Below are positions 1 through 7,893 of a stretch of 30,420 nt of DNA, piece after piece. Location of the stretch: contig JAIRLK010000110.1 of assembly GCA_031259515.1 (NCBI GenBank), positions 1-30,420 of the forward strand. Reading direction: 5' to 3'. This stretch comes from Treponema sp. Its GTDB lineage: Bacteria; Spirochaetota; Spirochaetia; Treponematales; Breznakiellaceae. Numbering within the stretch: the stretch's first letter is position 1; the number at the start of each line of letters is the position of its first letter. Made by a program: the position numbers and the translations under genes. Below the pieces are notes generated by a model. The model was not told the DNA's origin. It did no database searches and was given only the letters and a program-made list of their open reading frames with translations.

Positions 1-2
1 GA

Positions 3-89
3 GTCCTCGGCTGGGAACCAAAGGTTGATTTCGTGTCCCTCTGCCGCATGATGATGAGCGCCGACATTGAACGGCTCAAAACCGGCTGA
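3..89 (+). CDS. C-terminus of a GDP-mannose 4,6-dehydratase-like protein (partial)
   Basis: The last 28 codons of a gene that begins left of the window, ending in TGA at 87-89. The peptide starts VLGWEPKVDF and ends MMMSADIERLKTG. A 'LGW.P' followed by '..MM..D...LK' is the usual C-terminal signature of extended short-chain dehydrogenases of the GDP-mannose 4,6-dehydratase type, which make GDP-4-keto-6-deoxymannose for surface sugars. Only the tail is visible, so another nucleotide-sugar epimerase or dehydratase is possible. The active site cannot be checked. Confidence 0.5.
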   Translation, partial: VLGWEPKVDFVSLCRMMMSADIERLKTG

Positions 90-97
90 CATAAAGG

Positions 98-119
98 CCG
101 GCACGACAAGTTGTGCCGG
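98..119 (+). terminator. Hairpin after the dehydratase gene, without a U-tract
   Basis: CCGGCAC (98-104) pairs with GTGCCGG (113-119), nine bases after the stop codon. No T-run follows, so this is a weak intrinsic terminator at best and could be an mRNA 3'-end stabiliser. Confidence 0.35.
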
Positions 120-393
120 TACTATACGACACGGCTTTAAGTGAAGAAGTTCCCGGTGTAAAAATATAATTCTGTTTCCCCCCGCAAACACTGTCCGGCT
201 TAATCCGCCCCTGTCCTATCCCGCCATATCGCGCAGTAACCATCCCTTTTTATCAATCCTTCCTGAATATCACCACCATGCCCAACTGTTGTCCCCGCCA
301 TCACTTTTTTAACTCGGAAAATTCATCTTGCCGCAGGCCGGGACCTTGGCCTGGACGCAGTGGAGACTTCCCCCGAAAAAGCCGCTTCTTCTT
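120..393. other. Intergenic stretch with no recognisable gene
   Basis: Lies between the plus-strand dehydratase tail and the end of the minus-strand HAD gene. I see no convincing ORF, RNA gene or promoter. On the minus strand a 6-bp CAGGCC/GGCCTG stem lies about 50 bases past the HAD stop but has no T-run, so I do not call it a terminator. Confidence 0.5.
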
Positions 394-1077
394 TTAATTT
401 CCCAATACCGCTTTGCAAAAAGCGGTCCAGTCGGCGCTGGCTGCGATATTGACGTACTTCATGCCTGCGGAGGCGGCGCCGGTCCCGTCGGTGTTGGTAC
501 GGTCACCCACAACAAGGACATCCGCCGGATGGCCGCAGCCTAAAGCGGCGGCGATGTCCCGAAAAGGCCGGGGCGCGGGTTTTTGCGCGCCGAAGTCTTC
601 CGGGCCGTAGAGCCCAAAGGGGAGGGCGGCGTCAACGCCTATGGCGGCAAGGCGCTCGGCGGCGCGGGGATAGTCCGAGTAGACGGCGAAGGGGACGGGC
701 CTCCCCGTTACGTTGCCGCCGGTACGGAGGGCCGTAAAAAGCTCACCGATTCCCGGACGGCAGCGGTAAAAACCGCCGAGGACCCGGATCATGCGGGGTA
801 TATAGTCTTCCTGATACCAGGCTTGGGCTGAAGCGGGAGAACAGCGGGCCAGCCGGGCAAGTTCCGCGAAGAATTCCCGGTAGTAGGCTTCCGCCGAACC
901 GTAGTCGGAACCCGCGAAACCGGCGCGTACGCGCCGTTCGGCCCTGACAAGGAAAAGATCGACGGGCTTGGCGGCGATGATGCGTAAGGGGAAATGTTTC
1001 GCGTCATAAAGTGTGCCGTCAAAATCAAAGATGACGCCCCGGAGATCCCTCATTGAATCAGGCGGTATCAATATCAT
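394..1077 (-). CDS. HAD-superfamily hydrolase
   Basis: A 227-residue protein with all four HAD motifs. Motif I is DFDGTLYD with Asp18 as nucleophile and Asp20 as acid/base. Motif II is the Ser in YSDYP (about residue 134). Motif III is the Lys in AQKPAPRPF (about 166). Motif IV is VVGDRTNTD, with Asp192 and Asp197 binding Mg2+. An alpha-helical cap fits between motifs I and II, as in subfamily IA phosphatases acting on small phosphorylated metabolites. The start at 1077 is preferred over the internal Met9 because a GGAGGG lies about 9 bases upstream of the first ATG and none precedes the second. It begins 33 bases after the GH3 gene stop on the same strand, so the two are probably cotranscribed. 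The substrate cannot be read from sequence. Confidence 0.85.
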   Translation of the reverse strand: MILIPPDSMRDLRGVIFDFDGTLYDAKHFPLRIIAAKPVDLFLVRAERRVRAGFAGSDYGSAEAYYREFFAELARLARCSPASAQAWYQEDYIPRMIRVLGGFYRCRPGIGELFTALRTGGNVTGRPVPFAVYSDYPRAAERLAAIGVDAALPFGLYGPEDFGAQKPAPRPFRDIAAALGCGHPADVLVVGDRTNTDGTGAASAGMKYVNIAASADWTAFCKAVLGN

Positions 1078-1110
1078 CGGGGGGGACCCTCCGGGGGAAA
1101 AGCGGCTCCC

Positions 1111-2823
1111 TCACTTCTTAACCAGATCGTTGAACATGTCCTGCCGCTTTTCATCCTGCATGAGCAGGTTCAGTTTGAACTGGCCGTCCCGGTAGCCTTT
1201 CTCGATACAGGCGGCCTTGAACTGTTCAAAAGAATCCTTGACCAGCAGGGATGTGTCAGGCGCCTTGATACGGTTCGAATCCCGCTTGAAAGCGTATTCG
1301 GAATTGTACTCTTTGAGCTTGGCGTCCACGGCCTTGGTAAGCTCCTCGGCACGGGCCTGGGATACGGTCTGATCGACGAATTCGTAGTAGAAACGATAGT
1401 TGGACCGTTCAGGATTGGCAAAACCGACAAAAAAGTTCAGAGGAAGCCCGTACTCATGGCTGCATGTGCGGATCGCTTCAATGAACTGCCGCTCGTTGAG
1501 TTTCTCCCCGGTCAGGCTGATGGTCCCGTTCACCTTCTGGATGAACTTGATAAGAGGGAATTGGTTATAGTAACCGGTGATTTCCACCAGATCCGTCATG
1601 TTGTACCGGTAAAGCCCCGCAGAAGTCGTTACCACCGGACAGTAGCGTTCGCCTTTTTTAACTTCCCACAGCTGATAGAGCCGGGGATTCGGGCTATCCA
1701 GTTCCGATTCATGGATAAACTCAAAATAGGTCTTATGCCCGAAAGAAACGGTATCCAGGGTATTGCTTTTCAACACCAGGCCCGCCTTACATTCCGTCGC
1801 AAAATAGCCGAATTCGTGGAAGAACGTATGGTTCGGGAAGGAATTCCGCACCTTTTCCAGGTATACCGAGGTATTTCCGCACATCCAGACGTTGACGATC
1901 TGCATGTTCGGCCAATAGTGTTTGGGCAGCACCATGCCATGCCTGACCTTGAGCCGACGCAGTTCATCCGCCCGTTTGGGATTCGGTTTAAGATGGCTCT
2001 CAAGGATCTTGCGGATGTCGCCGGCAATGGGGAACCGGTTACTCAAGGTTCCGTTTTCAATATCGTCTATGTATTCATCGAAGAATTCATTGGCGTTTAC
2101 CTGCATTTCCACCAGGGTACTCGGGTTGGCCGTGATGATCAGGGTTACGTCCTGTTCTATACCCATGCGCATGATGGCGTAATACCGGGCTTTGTAATCG
2201 GCGATGTGAAAGACATCCGCCGGGGCCGTATGCAGCACCTTCATAAAATCCGGGATATCCCGCTGGGCTATACCGGAAATGGAGCCGTAGACCGTTCCGT
2301 CGGGGGCGGCGCCTTCTATGGCCTTACCCACGATGGAAAGGGTTTTCCCATAGAACACCTTGGGTTTATTTTGAATCATGGTGTAGAACCAAAGCTGGTT
2401 CGATTTCTTATAAACCTCCTGGTAATACTGCCCGGTAATGGGGATCCATTTGGGTTCTTTGGTGGTCCCGCTGGTAGTGGCGTACATCCTGGGCTTTCCG
2501 GGGAACAAGATATCCGCTTCTCCGTTCTTATGCCGCTCCACATAGGGCCGCAGCATTTCGTAATCGTTAATGGGAACATGCTTTCGGAACCGGTCAAACA
2601 GTTCCTCATTCGTACCCGCTTCCAGAATGGTTTGGAAGCCATGTTCCTTGCCGTAAACGGTATCCTTTGAGTTGGTAAGGAAGGTCCTCAACACCTCTTC
2701 CTGGGATTTCCTGGCATCCATTGATTTCTTCCCAAGTTCGGCAAGTCCTTTTTTACCGATAATGGTTAACGCAAGCCGTATAAGCCACCAGCCTTTTACT
2801 CGCTGTATTTTCTGTTCTTTCAC
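1111..2823 (-). CDS. GH3-superfamily acyl-amido synthetase (ANL-type adenylating enzyme)
   Basis: A 570-residue protein, the normal size for bacterial GH3 proteins. It carries the nucleotide-binding motif TSGTTKEPKWIPIT at about 117-130. The later motif YRYNMTDLVEITG, at about 405-417, matches the conserved Y...D segment that contacts AMP in GH3 enzymes. FIQKVNGTISLTGEKLNE follows at about 427-444 at the hinge to the C-terminal domain. Plant GH3 enzymes join amino acids to hormone carboxylates through an acyl-adenylate. Bacterial members are mostly uncharacterised, so the acyl substrate is unknown. Translation starts at GTG (2821-2823) with AAAGGGA about 7 bases upstream. No membrane segment or signal peptide is seen. 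It is the first gene of a likely two-gene unit with the HAD phosphatase. Confidence 0.88.
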   Translation of the reverse strand: MKEQKIQRVKGWWLIRLALTIIGKKGLAELGKKSMDARKSQEEVLRTFLTNSKDTVYGKEHGFQTILEAGTNEELFDRFRKHVPINDYEMLRPYVERHKNGEADILFPGKPRMYATTSGTTKEPKWIPITGQYYQEVYKKSNQLWFYTMIQNKPKVFYGKTLSIVGKAIEGAAPDGTVYGSISGIAQRDIPDFMKVLHTAPADVFHIADYKARYYAIMRMGIEQDVTLIITANPSTLVEMQVNANEFFDEYIDDIENGTLSNRFPIAGDIRKILESHLKPNPKRADELRRLKVRHGMVLPKHYWPNMQIVNVWMCGNTSVYLEKVRNSFPNHTFFHEFGYFATECKAGLVLKSNTLDTVSFGHKTYFEFIHESELDSPNPRLYQLWEVKKGERYCPVVTTSAGLYRYNMTDLVEITGYYNQFPLIKFIQKVNGTISLTGEKLNERQFIEAIRTCSHEYGLPLNFFVGFANPERSNYRFYYEFVDQTVSQARAEELTKAVDAKLKEYNSEYAFKRDSNRIKAPDTSLLVKDSFEQFKAACIEKGYRDGQFKLNLLMQDEKRQDMFNDLVKK

Positions 2824-2888
2824 GATTGTTTCCCTTTACCCGGTGACAGATTCGGATAGAAATCCGTTTGTTTATCGCAGGTATAGCT

Positions 2889-2917
2889 ACAATATACCAG
2901 AATTCTGACAGTTACAA
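2889..2917 (-). promoter_or_regulatory. Possible promoter for the GH3-HAD unit
   Basis: On the minus strand TTGTAA (2917-2912) and TATTGT (2894-2889) are 17 bases apart, giving a 60-70 base leader to the GTG start. Both boxes deviate from consensus. An alternative TATATT overlaps the -10 with poorer spacing. Confidence 0.35.
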
Positions 2918-3024
2918 GCTATCCGTCCGGCAAAATCCCTAGCAGTCGGAACTCCGATTGTTCTGTTCAAATCAAAGCAGAATTATCGGAGGTGCGGAAC
3001 TCCACAGAGCGGGTTCAAAAAATG

Positions 3025-3055
3025 GCGGTAAATAACCCGTGCGTTAATTTACCGC
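3025..3055. repeat. Inverted repeat upstream of the YkgJ-type gene promoter
   Basis: GCGGTAAAT (3025-3033) and ATTTACCGC (3047-3055) form a perfect 9-bp inverted repeat. AAC/GTT can add three inner pairs with one bulged A. It ends 17 bases before the -35 box at 3073. It could be an operator, or a terminator for transcription arriving from the left. A 9-base direct repeat, CGGAACTCC, lies further left at 2947-2955 and 2995-3003. The rest of the divergent spacer 2824-3119 shows nothing else clear. Confidence 0.5.
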
Positions 3056-3072
3056 GGAAACCACAAATTCTC

Positions 3073-3101
3073 TTGAAACGCCGGGGATTTTGTGGTATTA
3101 T
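3073..3101 (+). promoter_or_regulatory. Sigma70-type promoter for the YkgJ-type gene
   Basis: TTGAAA (3073-3078), a 17-base spacer, then TATTAT (3096-3101): five of six matches in each box. The predicted transcription start near 3108 is only about 12 bases before the first ATG at 3120. Confidence 0.7.
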
Positions 3102-3119
3102 ATTAAGTAATGATACACC

Positions 3120-3593
3120 ATGAAGGTTTCCTTTACGGGTAACGTTATGCCGGATGATTCCTTTTATGCTCAGGGGCTTTGTTTTTCCTGTACCCGCTGT
3201 TCAGTCTGTTGCCGGTTCGAGCCGGGTTATGTATTTCTTTCCAAAACAGATGTGGATATTCTGGCAAGTTTCCTGAGCATGGATTATAATGGGTTTGTAG
3301 CGGTTTATTGCCGGTGGATAAATGGATACGAAGGTACCGTGCGGCTTTCCCTTAAAGAAAAAGCTAACTATGACTGCATCTTCTGGAAAAAGGGATGTAC
3401 GGTTTACTCAGGACGGCCCAAACAGTGTAGAACTTTTCCCTTTTGGGCGGATATCCTTTCGTCCAGGGAAGCTTGGGATAATGCAGCGCTGTCCTGTCCG
3501 GGCATAGGGAAAGGTAAACGGTATGACCGTTCGTATATTGAATCGCGATTGAAGGAGCGGCAGGCGGACCCTGTTATAGAAAAGACGATCTGA
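3120..3593 (+). CDS. YkgJ-family cysteine-cluster protein (putative Zn/Fe binding)
   Basis: A 157-residue protein with the family's N-terminal cluster CFSCTRCSVCC (Cys21, 24, 27, 30, 31). The second block has Cys86 and Cys93 followed by YSGRPKQCRTFPF (Cys103), with a further Cys126. This is the CxxCxxCC 'zinc- or iron-chelating' family, which is soluble and of unknown biochemical role. In some relatives it is linked to metal handling or protein modification. The ATG at 3120 has no Shine-Dalgarno and lies about 12 bases after the predicted transcription start. ATG at 3147 (Met10) would keep the whole Cys cluster, so the start is uncertain. A metallo-hydrolase gene follows 122 bases downstream on the same strand. 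Confidence 0.85.
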   Translation: MKVSFTGNVMPDDSFYAQGLCFSCTRCSVCCRFEPGYVFLSKTDVDILASFLSMDYNGFVAVYCRWINGYEGTVRLSLKEKANYDCIFWKKGCTVYSGRPKQCRTFPFWADILSSREAWDNAALSCPGIGKGKRYDRSYIESRLKERQADPVIEKTI

Positions 3594-3715
3594 TGTGCGC
3601 GGGGCGGTTATCCGCGGATTGGCTTTGATTTTCGGGATAAGCTGCCGTATAAAATCTATGCCTTACGGAACAACACACCGCGGGATCAGTGCCGCGGGTT
3701 ATTGAAGAGGAAGTC

Positions 3716-4657
3716 ATGCGCATTCGTTTTTGGGGTGTCTGCGGTTCAGTGCCGGCTCCGGTGTTGCCTGAGCAAATAAAAAGTAAGGTTTCCGCGATCA
3801 TTGAGCGCCTTACCCCCAGGGATATAGAAAGTCCGGCCAGCAGGGAGCGGTTCCTGGCAAGCCTGCCGTCCTGGCTGTTCGGGACCATAGGCGGCAATAC
3901 TCCCTGTATTTCGGTTCACCAGGGCGGTTTTAATGAATGGATCATATTTGATGCCGGGTCAGGGCTTAGGGAACTGGGAAACGCCGTTGCCAAGGAAAGT
4001 CAAAAACCCGTCCGCTACCATCTTTTTTTTTCCCACTTCCATTGGGATCATATCCAGGGATTCCCCTTTTTCGATCCCGCCTACAATCCGGCGGTATGCA
4101 TTGATTTTTATTCCCCAAAACCCGATTTGGAAGCTCTCCTGAGCGGGCAAATGAGGAGTCCGTACTTCCCGGTAACCCTGGAATCCTGCGGGGCCGAAAA
4201 GCGCTTTCACCAGTTACAAAACCCCATCACCTTGAACGGAATAACCATAACCTACCGGAAGATGCACCATCCCGGGGATTCCTATGCGTACCGCCTTGAC
4301 GACGGCAAACACCGGGTTATCTATGCCACGGATACGGAATTATCCGCCGCGGATTTCATACCGAATAAAGAGAACACCGCTTTTTTCCGGTATGCCGACC
4401 TCATCGTCCTGGATTCCCAGTATACCCTGGGTGAAGCGATTGAAAAATACAACTGGGGCCATAGCGCTTTCAGCATGGCGGTGGATTTCGCGGCTAATTG
4501 GGAGATAAAACACTTGGTTCTCTTTCATCACGATCCGGCCTATGACGATAAGAAGTTGTCCCGCATACTCCAGTCGGCCCGGTGGTACCTGGAACGCATG
4601 AACATAATGGGGATCAAAATATCTCTTGCCATGGAAGGACTGGAGATAGCATTATAA
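3716..4657 (+). CDS. Metallo-beta-lactamase-fold hydrolase
   Basis: A 313-residue protein. The metal-binding signature HFHWDH is at 107-112. Further likely ligands are the His pair in KMHHPGDS (184/185), the Asp in YATDTE (206), and His in NWGHS and FHHDP (about 249 and 271). The opening RIRFWGVCGSVPAP and the GGNTPC...FDAGSGL block are typical of the soluble MBL subgroup related to cyclic-nucleotide phosphodiesterases and RNase Z-like enzymes. The substrate cannot be assigned. I start at ATG 3716 because AGAGGA lies just upstream and the conserved fold begins immediately. An in-frame GTG at 3689 would add nine unconserved residues. No signal peptide is seen, so it is probably cytoplasmic. 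Confidence 0.85.
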   Translation: MRIRFWGVCGSVPAPVLPEQIKSKVSAIIERLTPRDIESPASRERFLASLPSWLFGTIGGNTPCISVHQGGFNEWIIFDAGSGLRELGNAVAKESQKPVRYHLFFSHFHWDHIQGFPFFDPAYNPAVCIDFYSPKPDLEALLSGQMRSPYFPVTLESCGAEKRFHQLQNPITLNGITITYRKMHHPGDSYAYRLDDGKHRVIYATDTELSAADFIPNKENTAFFRYADLIVLDSQYTLGEAIEKYNWGHSAFSMAVDFAANWEIKHLVLFHHDPAYDDKKLSRILQSARWYLERMNIMGIKISLAMEGLEIAL

Positions 4658-4748
4658 AACTATGAGGTATCCACAGGACGCGGGGGTATTTATCGGCTTT
4701 GGGGAACTCCTGGCTATATTTCCCCGGATCAAGAGGGGCGAGTATACG

Positions 4749-4880
4749 ATGAATCCCGCGGAGCGCCAGGTACTTACGAAGCTGGAAAAAGTCCTTTACG
4801 AATATCTTACCGTGGAGGAGGTTGAAAACCTCGGGATTGTTTCCGGCAGCCGTGTTAAAGGGGAGGGAGAGGGCCGATGA
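4749..4880 (+). CDS. Small ORF coupled to mltG, function unknown
   Basis: A 43-codon ORF whose TGA (4878-4880) overlaps the mltG ATG (4877) as ATGA, so the two may be translationally coupled. The chosen ATG at 4749 follows AGAGGGG by about 10 bases. An in-frame ATG at 4662 would give 72 residues, but the extra N-terminus has no ribosome-binding site. The peptide has an amphipathic helical middle (ERQVLTKLEKVLYEYLTVEE) and a basic-glycine tail. I recognise no family. It may be a real small protein or only a leader that sets up mltG translation. Confidence 0.45.
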   Translation: MNPAERQVLTKLEKVLYEYLTVEEVENLGIVSGSRVKGEGEGR

Positions 4881-6037
4881 CGCGGAAAGCGTCCCATACC
4901 CTTTCCGGACGGAAACCGTCGAAAGAACAACACCCGTCCCAGGATCCTCTGAAAGGGGGAGGGCCGGTTCTGAGGGGCATCCGGGCGGTCTGTAAGGTTC
5001 TGAGCGTTCTTATCGTTACCGCGCTCCTTATAAGCGGCCTGGTGGTTGGGGCCTTTGTGTACTGCAACTCCCCGCCGGACAGTCCGGCGGAGTTCCAGGG
5101 CGACGCCCTCCGTATTTCCGGGGACGGTACGATGTATATTGAGATCCGGAACGGGGAAAGCGCCATTTCGGTTGGCCGGCGGCTGGAAAACGCGGGGATA
5201 ATCAGGACCCGGCATTTCTGGAACCTCGTTTCCCGAATGAACCGGGAGTACATCAAGACCGGGACTTACCGGATCAGCATCCCGGCGACCCAACTGGGGA
5301 TACGGGCTATCTTGATTTCCGGACAACAACTCCTCACCAGGGTAACCGTTCCCGAAGGGGTAACCCTCAAGAAAATCGCCCAAATCCTGGAGGACGCGGA
5401 CATCTGCGATGGCGTTGCCTTTCTCGACGCCGCTTCCGATCAGGGTATCTTGGACGAATACCGCGTCCCGGGGAAAACCATGGAAGGCTACCTCTATCCG
5501 GATACCTACCTCTTTCCCGCCGCCTATCCTGCTCCCCAGGTTGTGCGGACCCTGGCGGATACTTTTTTCCGGCGTCTGGGGGAAATCGCGGAAGACGCCC
5601 TGAGCCTAAGCCCGGAGGAACTCAACAACCGGATCATCCTGGCATCCATTGTGGAACGGGAATACCGGGCGGACGACGAGGCCCCCATCATGGCCGGGGT
5701 GTTCTACAACCGGCTTAAAATCGGCATGGCCCTCCAGTCCTGCGCCACCGTGGAATATGTGATCACCGAGATTCAGGGGAAACCCCATCCCTCGGTGCTG
5801 TATGACCGGGACATCCAAATACGGGATCCTTACAACACCTATATCAGGCCGGGGCTTCCTCCGGGTCCCATTTCCGCCCCCGGCCCGGCAGCCCTGAAAG
5901 CCGTGTTTTACCCGGATTCCAGCGAGTACCTGTATTTCCGCCTGGTGGACCCGGCGGCGGGCCGTCATTACTTTTCCCGGACCTTTGACGAACACATACG
6001 CGCCGGCGTTCTGTACGTTAAAGGGAGAGGCCCCTGA
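4877..6037 (+). CDS. mltG: Endolytic murein transglycosylase MltG (YceG family)
   Basis: A 386-residue protein. MltG cuts nascent peptidoglycan glycan strands at the inner membrane and is thought to set strand length. A basic cytoplasmic N-terminus is followed by one membrane segment (about 39-62, LSVLIVTALLISGLVVGAFV). A LysM-like subdomain spans about 86-160. The catalytic part contains LASIVEREY, whose Glu260 matches the active-site Glu of Escherichia coli MltG, and PYNTYIRPGLPPGPISAPG (318-336), the family's signature. The start has GGGAGGGAGAGGG upstream. The stop overlaps the dnaG start by one base (TGATG), so mltG, dnaG and rpoD are read as a coupled unit. Confidence 0.95.
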   Translation: MTRKASHTLSGRKPSKEQHPSQDPLKGGGPVLRGIRAVCKVLSVLIVTALLISGLVVGAFVYCNSPPDSPAEFQGDALRISGDGTMYIEIRNGESAISVGRRLENAGIIRTRHFWNLVSRMNREYIKTGTYRISIPATQLGIRAILISGQQLLTRVTVPEGVTLKKIAQILEDADICDGVAFLDAASDQGILDEYRVPGKTMEGYLYPDTYLFPAAYPAPQVVRTLADTFFRRLGEIAEDALSLSPEELNNRIILASIVEREYRADDEAPIMAGVFYNRLKIGMALQSCATVEYVITEIQGKPHPSVLYDRDIQIRDPYNTYIRPGLPPGPISAPGPAALKAVFYPDSSEYLYFRLVDPAAGRHYFSRTFDEHIRAGVLYVKGRGP

Positions 6038-7893
6038 TGAGGATCTCCGAAATAACCGTGAAAGAGGTAACCGATAAACTGGACGCCGTAGCTGTGGTAG
6101 CCGAGTATGTCCGCCTGGAAAAGCGGGGCGGCCGGTTATGGGGTTGCTGCCCGTTTCACAACGAAAAGACCGCGTCCTTTACCGTGGACCCGGAACGGAA
6201 ACTCTACTACTGTTTCGGCTGCCATAAGGGAGGCACGGTAATCAGTTTTATTATGGAGATGGAGAAGCTCTCCTTTCCCGAAGCGGTGGAAACCCTGGCT
6301 AAACGTTCAGGGGTTGAGGTGATCTACGACGGTTTCCGGGACAACAAGGAGGAACGGGAGAACGCCGTCAGGAAGGAAGAACTCTACGACCTCTATCAGC
6401 GGGTAGCCGGGAGCTTCCACCATTGGCTCATGAAAACCAGGGAAGGGAAGCCGGCGCTGGACTATATCGTCAACCGGGGCGTCAGCGGAGAACTGATAGA
6501 ACGGTTCCGCCTGGGCTACACTCCCCGGGACCGGTCCTGGCTCTTTGCCTTCCTGACCGGCAAAGGCTATTCCCCGGAATTCCTTGCCGCCTCTGGCCTC
6601 TTTTCCCCCAAATACCCCCGGTCGTCCTTTTTTTCAGGCCGCCTCATGTTCCCCATTGCCGACCGCCAGGGGAGGACCGTCGCCTTCGGCGCCCGGTTCC
6701 TGGCGACGCCGGGAGAAGAGAATGCCGTGGAAAGCCCCAAATACATCAATTCCCTGGAATCGGGGATCTATAAAAAAGGCCAGACTCTTTTTGCCATAGA
6801 TCAGGCAAAGGCGGAGATACGCCGGACTAAGGAAGCCTATCTCGCGGAAGGCTACATGGACGTCATCGCCCTCCATCAGGCGGGGATCGCCAACGCCGTA
6901 GCCCCCCTGGGTACGGCGTTCACCGAAGACCAGGCCAAACTCCTCAGGCAGTGGGCGGACCGGGTAATCCTCCTCTTTGACGCCGACAAGGCCGGTCAGG
7001 ACGCGGCGGTCAAGGCCATTCTTACCTGCCGGAAGAGCGGCTTGTCCGCGTTCGTCGCCGTTCCCGGACGGGGGCTGTCCGAAGATCCGGCCTCGCCGTC
7101 TTTTTTTAAGGATCCAGCGGATATTTTAAAAGAAAAAGGGCCTCTTGCCTTGCAAAAGAGCGCAAAATGTTGTATAATTGACTTTGAGTATCTTGTGAGC
7201 CGTGCAAGGGGTTTTTTTGATTCTTCCGGCGCTGAGGGGAAAGCCAAAGCGGTAAATTTTATGTTCCCCTATATAGAAGCCATGGATTCAGAAGTTTCAA
7301 AGAACACCTGCATAGAGGACATTGCGGATGCCTTTGGGGTTGAACGACAAGCGGTAGCGGCGGATTTTAGACAATACGGCCGAACGGACGGTCAGAGACG
7401 GGTAACAGTTCCCAAAGACGCCCCGCCCCCCCAGGCAAAACCGGTTCTCATGAACGACGAGCTGTTTTTACTCACCGCGGTTTTGGTAAATCCTGACTGG
7501 TACCCAAAATTGCGGGCATCTCTTTCATCAGTATTACCTATAGAGGAGATTGATGATCCCCGGGCTAAGGAACTCTTTATCGCGCTGGAGGAATGGTTTA
7601 GAAACGATGCGCCGGGAATGGATGATCTGCTGGCCCGTATACAGGATGAGGCCCTGCGTAATTTTGTCATTAAGCAGGCCGCTTCCCAGGCTTTTTCTCA
7701 AAACCCGGAACTGCTGTTTGAGGAAAGCATGAAACGGATGCAGCAGAAGCGGCTTGAGCGCAGGCAGCGCGAAATCATTCGTGAAATAGAGACTCAAAAA
7801 CGCGGAGATACGAGCAGGGGGCAGGAAGATCTCTATGCGGAAAAAGTGTACGTTGATGCCGAATTACTCAGGCTGAAGGAAGCTAACCAATGA
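6037..7893 (+). CDS. dnaG: DNA primase DnaG
   Basis: A 618-residue primase that lays RNA primers at the replication fork. The N-terminal CHC2 zinc finger has Cys38, His41, Cys59 and Cys62 (CCPFHNEKT ... YYCFGC). The catalytic core includes the TOPRIM domain with Glu271 (LAEGYMDV) and the acidic pair LLFDADKAGQDAA (Asp315, Asp317). The C-terminal part from about 470 corresponds to the DnaB-binding domain and is weakly conserved, as is usual. The ATG overlaps the mltG stop and the TGA overlaps the rpoD ATG (ATGA). The stretch around 7080-7260 is more AT-rich than its surroundings and carries a near-perfect promoter described separately. Confidence 0.97.
   Translation: MRISEITVKEVTDKLDAVAVVAEYVRLEKRGGRLWGCCPFHNEKTASFTVDPERKLYYCFGCHKGGTVISFIMEMEKLSFPEAVETLAKRSGVEVIYDGFRDNKEERENAVRKEELYDLYQRVAGSFHHWLMKTREGKPALDYIVNRGVSGELIERFRLGYTPRDRSWLFAFLTGKGYSPEFLAASGLFSPKYPRSSFFSGRLMFPIADRQGRTVAFGARFLATPGEENAVESPKYINSLESGIYKKGQTLFAIDQAKAEIRRTKEAYLAEGYMDVIALHQAGIANAVAPLGTAFTEDQAKLLRQWADRVILLFDADKAGQDAAVKAILTCRKSGLSAFVAVPGRGLSEDPASPSFFKDPADILKEKGPLALQKSAKCCIIDFEYLVSRARGFFDSSGAEGKAKAVNFMFPYIEAMDSEVSKNTCIEDIADAFGVERQAVAADFRQYGRTDGQRRVTVPKDAPPPQAKPVLMNDELFLLTAVLVNPDWYPKLRASLSSVLPIEEIDDPRAKELFIALEEWFRNDAPGMDDLLARIQDEALRNFVIKQAASQAFSQNPELLFEESMKRMQQKRLERRQREIIREIETQKRGDTSRGQEDLYAEKVYVDAELLRLKEANQ
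7150..7178 (+). promoter_or_regulatory. Internal promoter inside dnaG, upstream of rpoD
   Basis: TTGCAA (7150-7155), a 17-base spacer, and a perfect TATAAT (7173-7178), in a local AT-rich pocket of an otherwise GC-rich gene. It lies 712 bases upstream of the rpoD start, so it could give rpoD transcription independent of mltG-dnaG. No transcript evidence is available here. Confidence 0.6.

Noticed and set aside
1456..2670. 404-codon plus-strand ORF opposite the GH3 gene
   Set aside because: Long antisense frame in GC-rich coding DNA. The opposite strand has clear GH3 motifs, and this frame has none.
3594..3715. Short ORF between the YkgJ-type and metallo-hydrolase genes (GTG at 3595)
   Set aside because: Only 36 codons, with no Shine-Dalgarno and no recognisable sequence.
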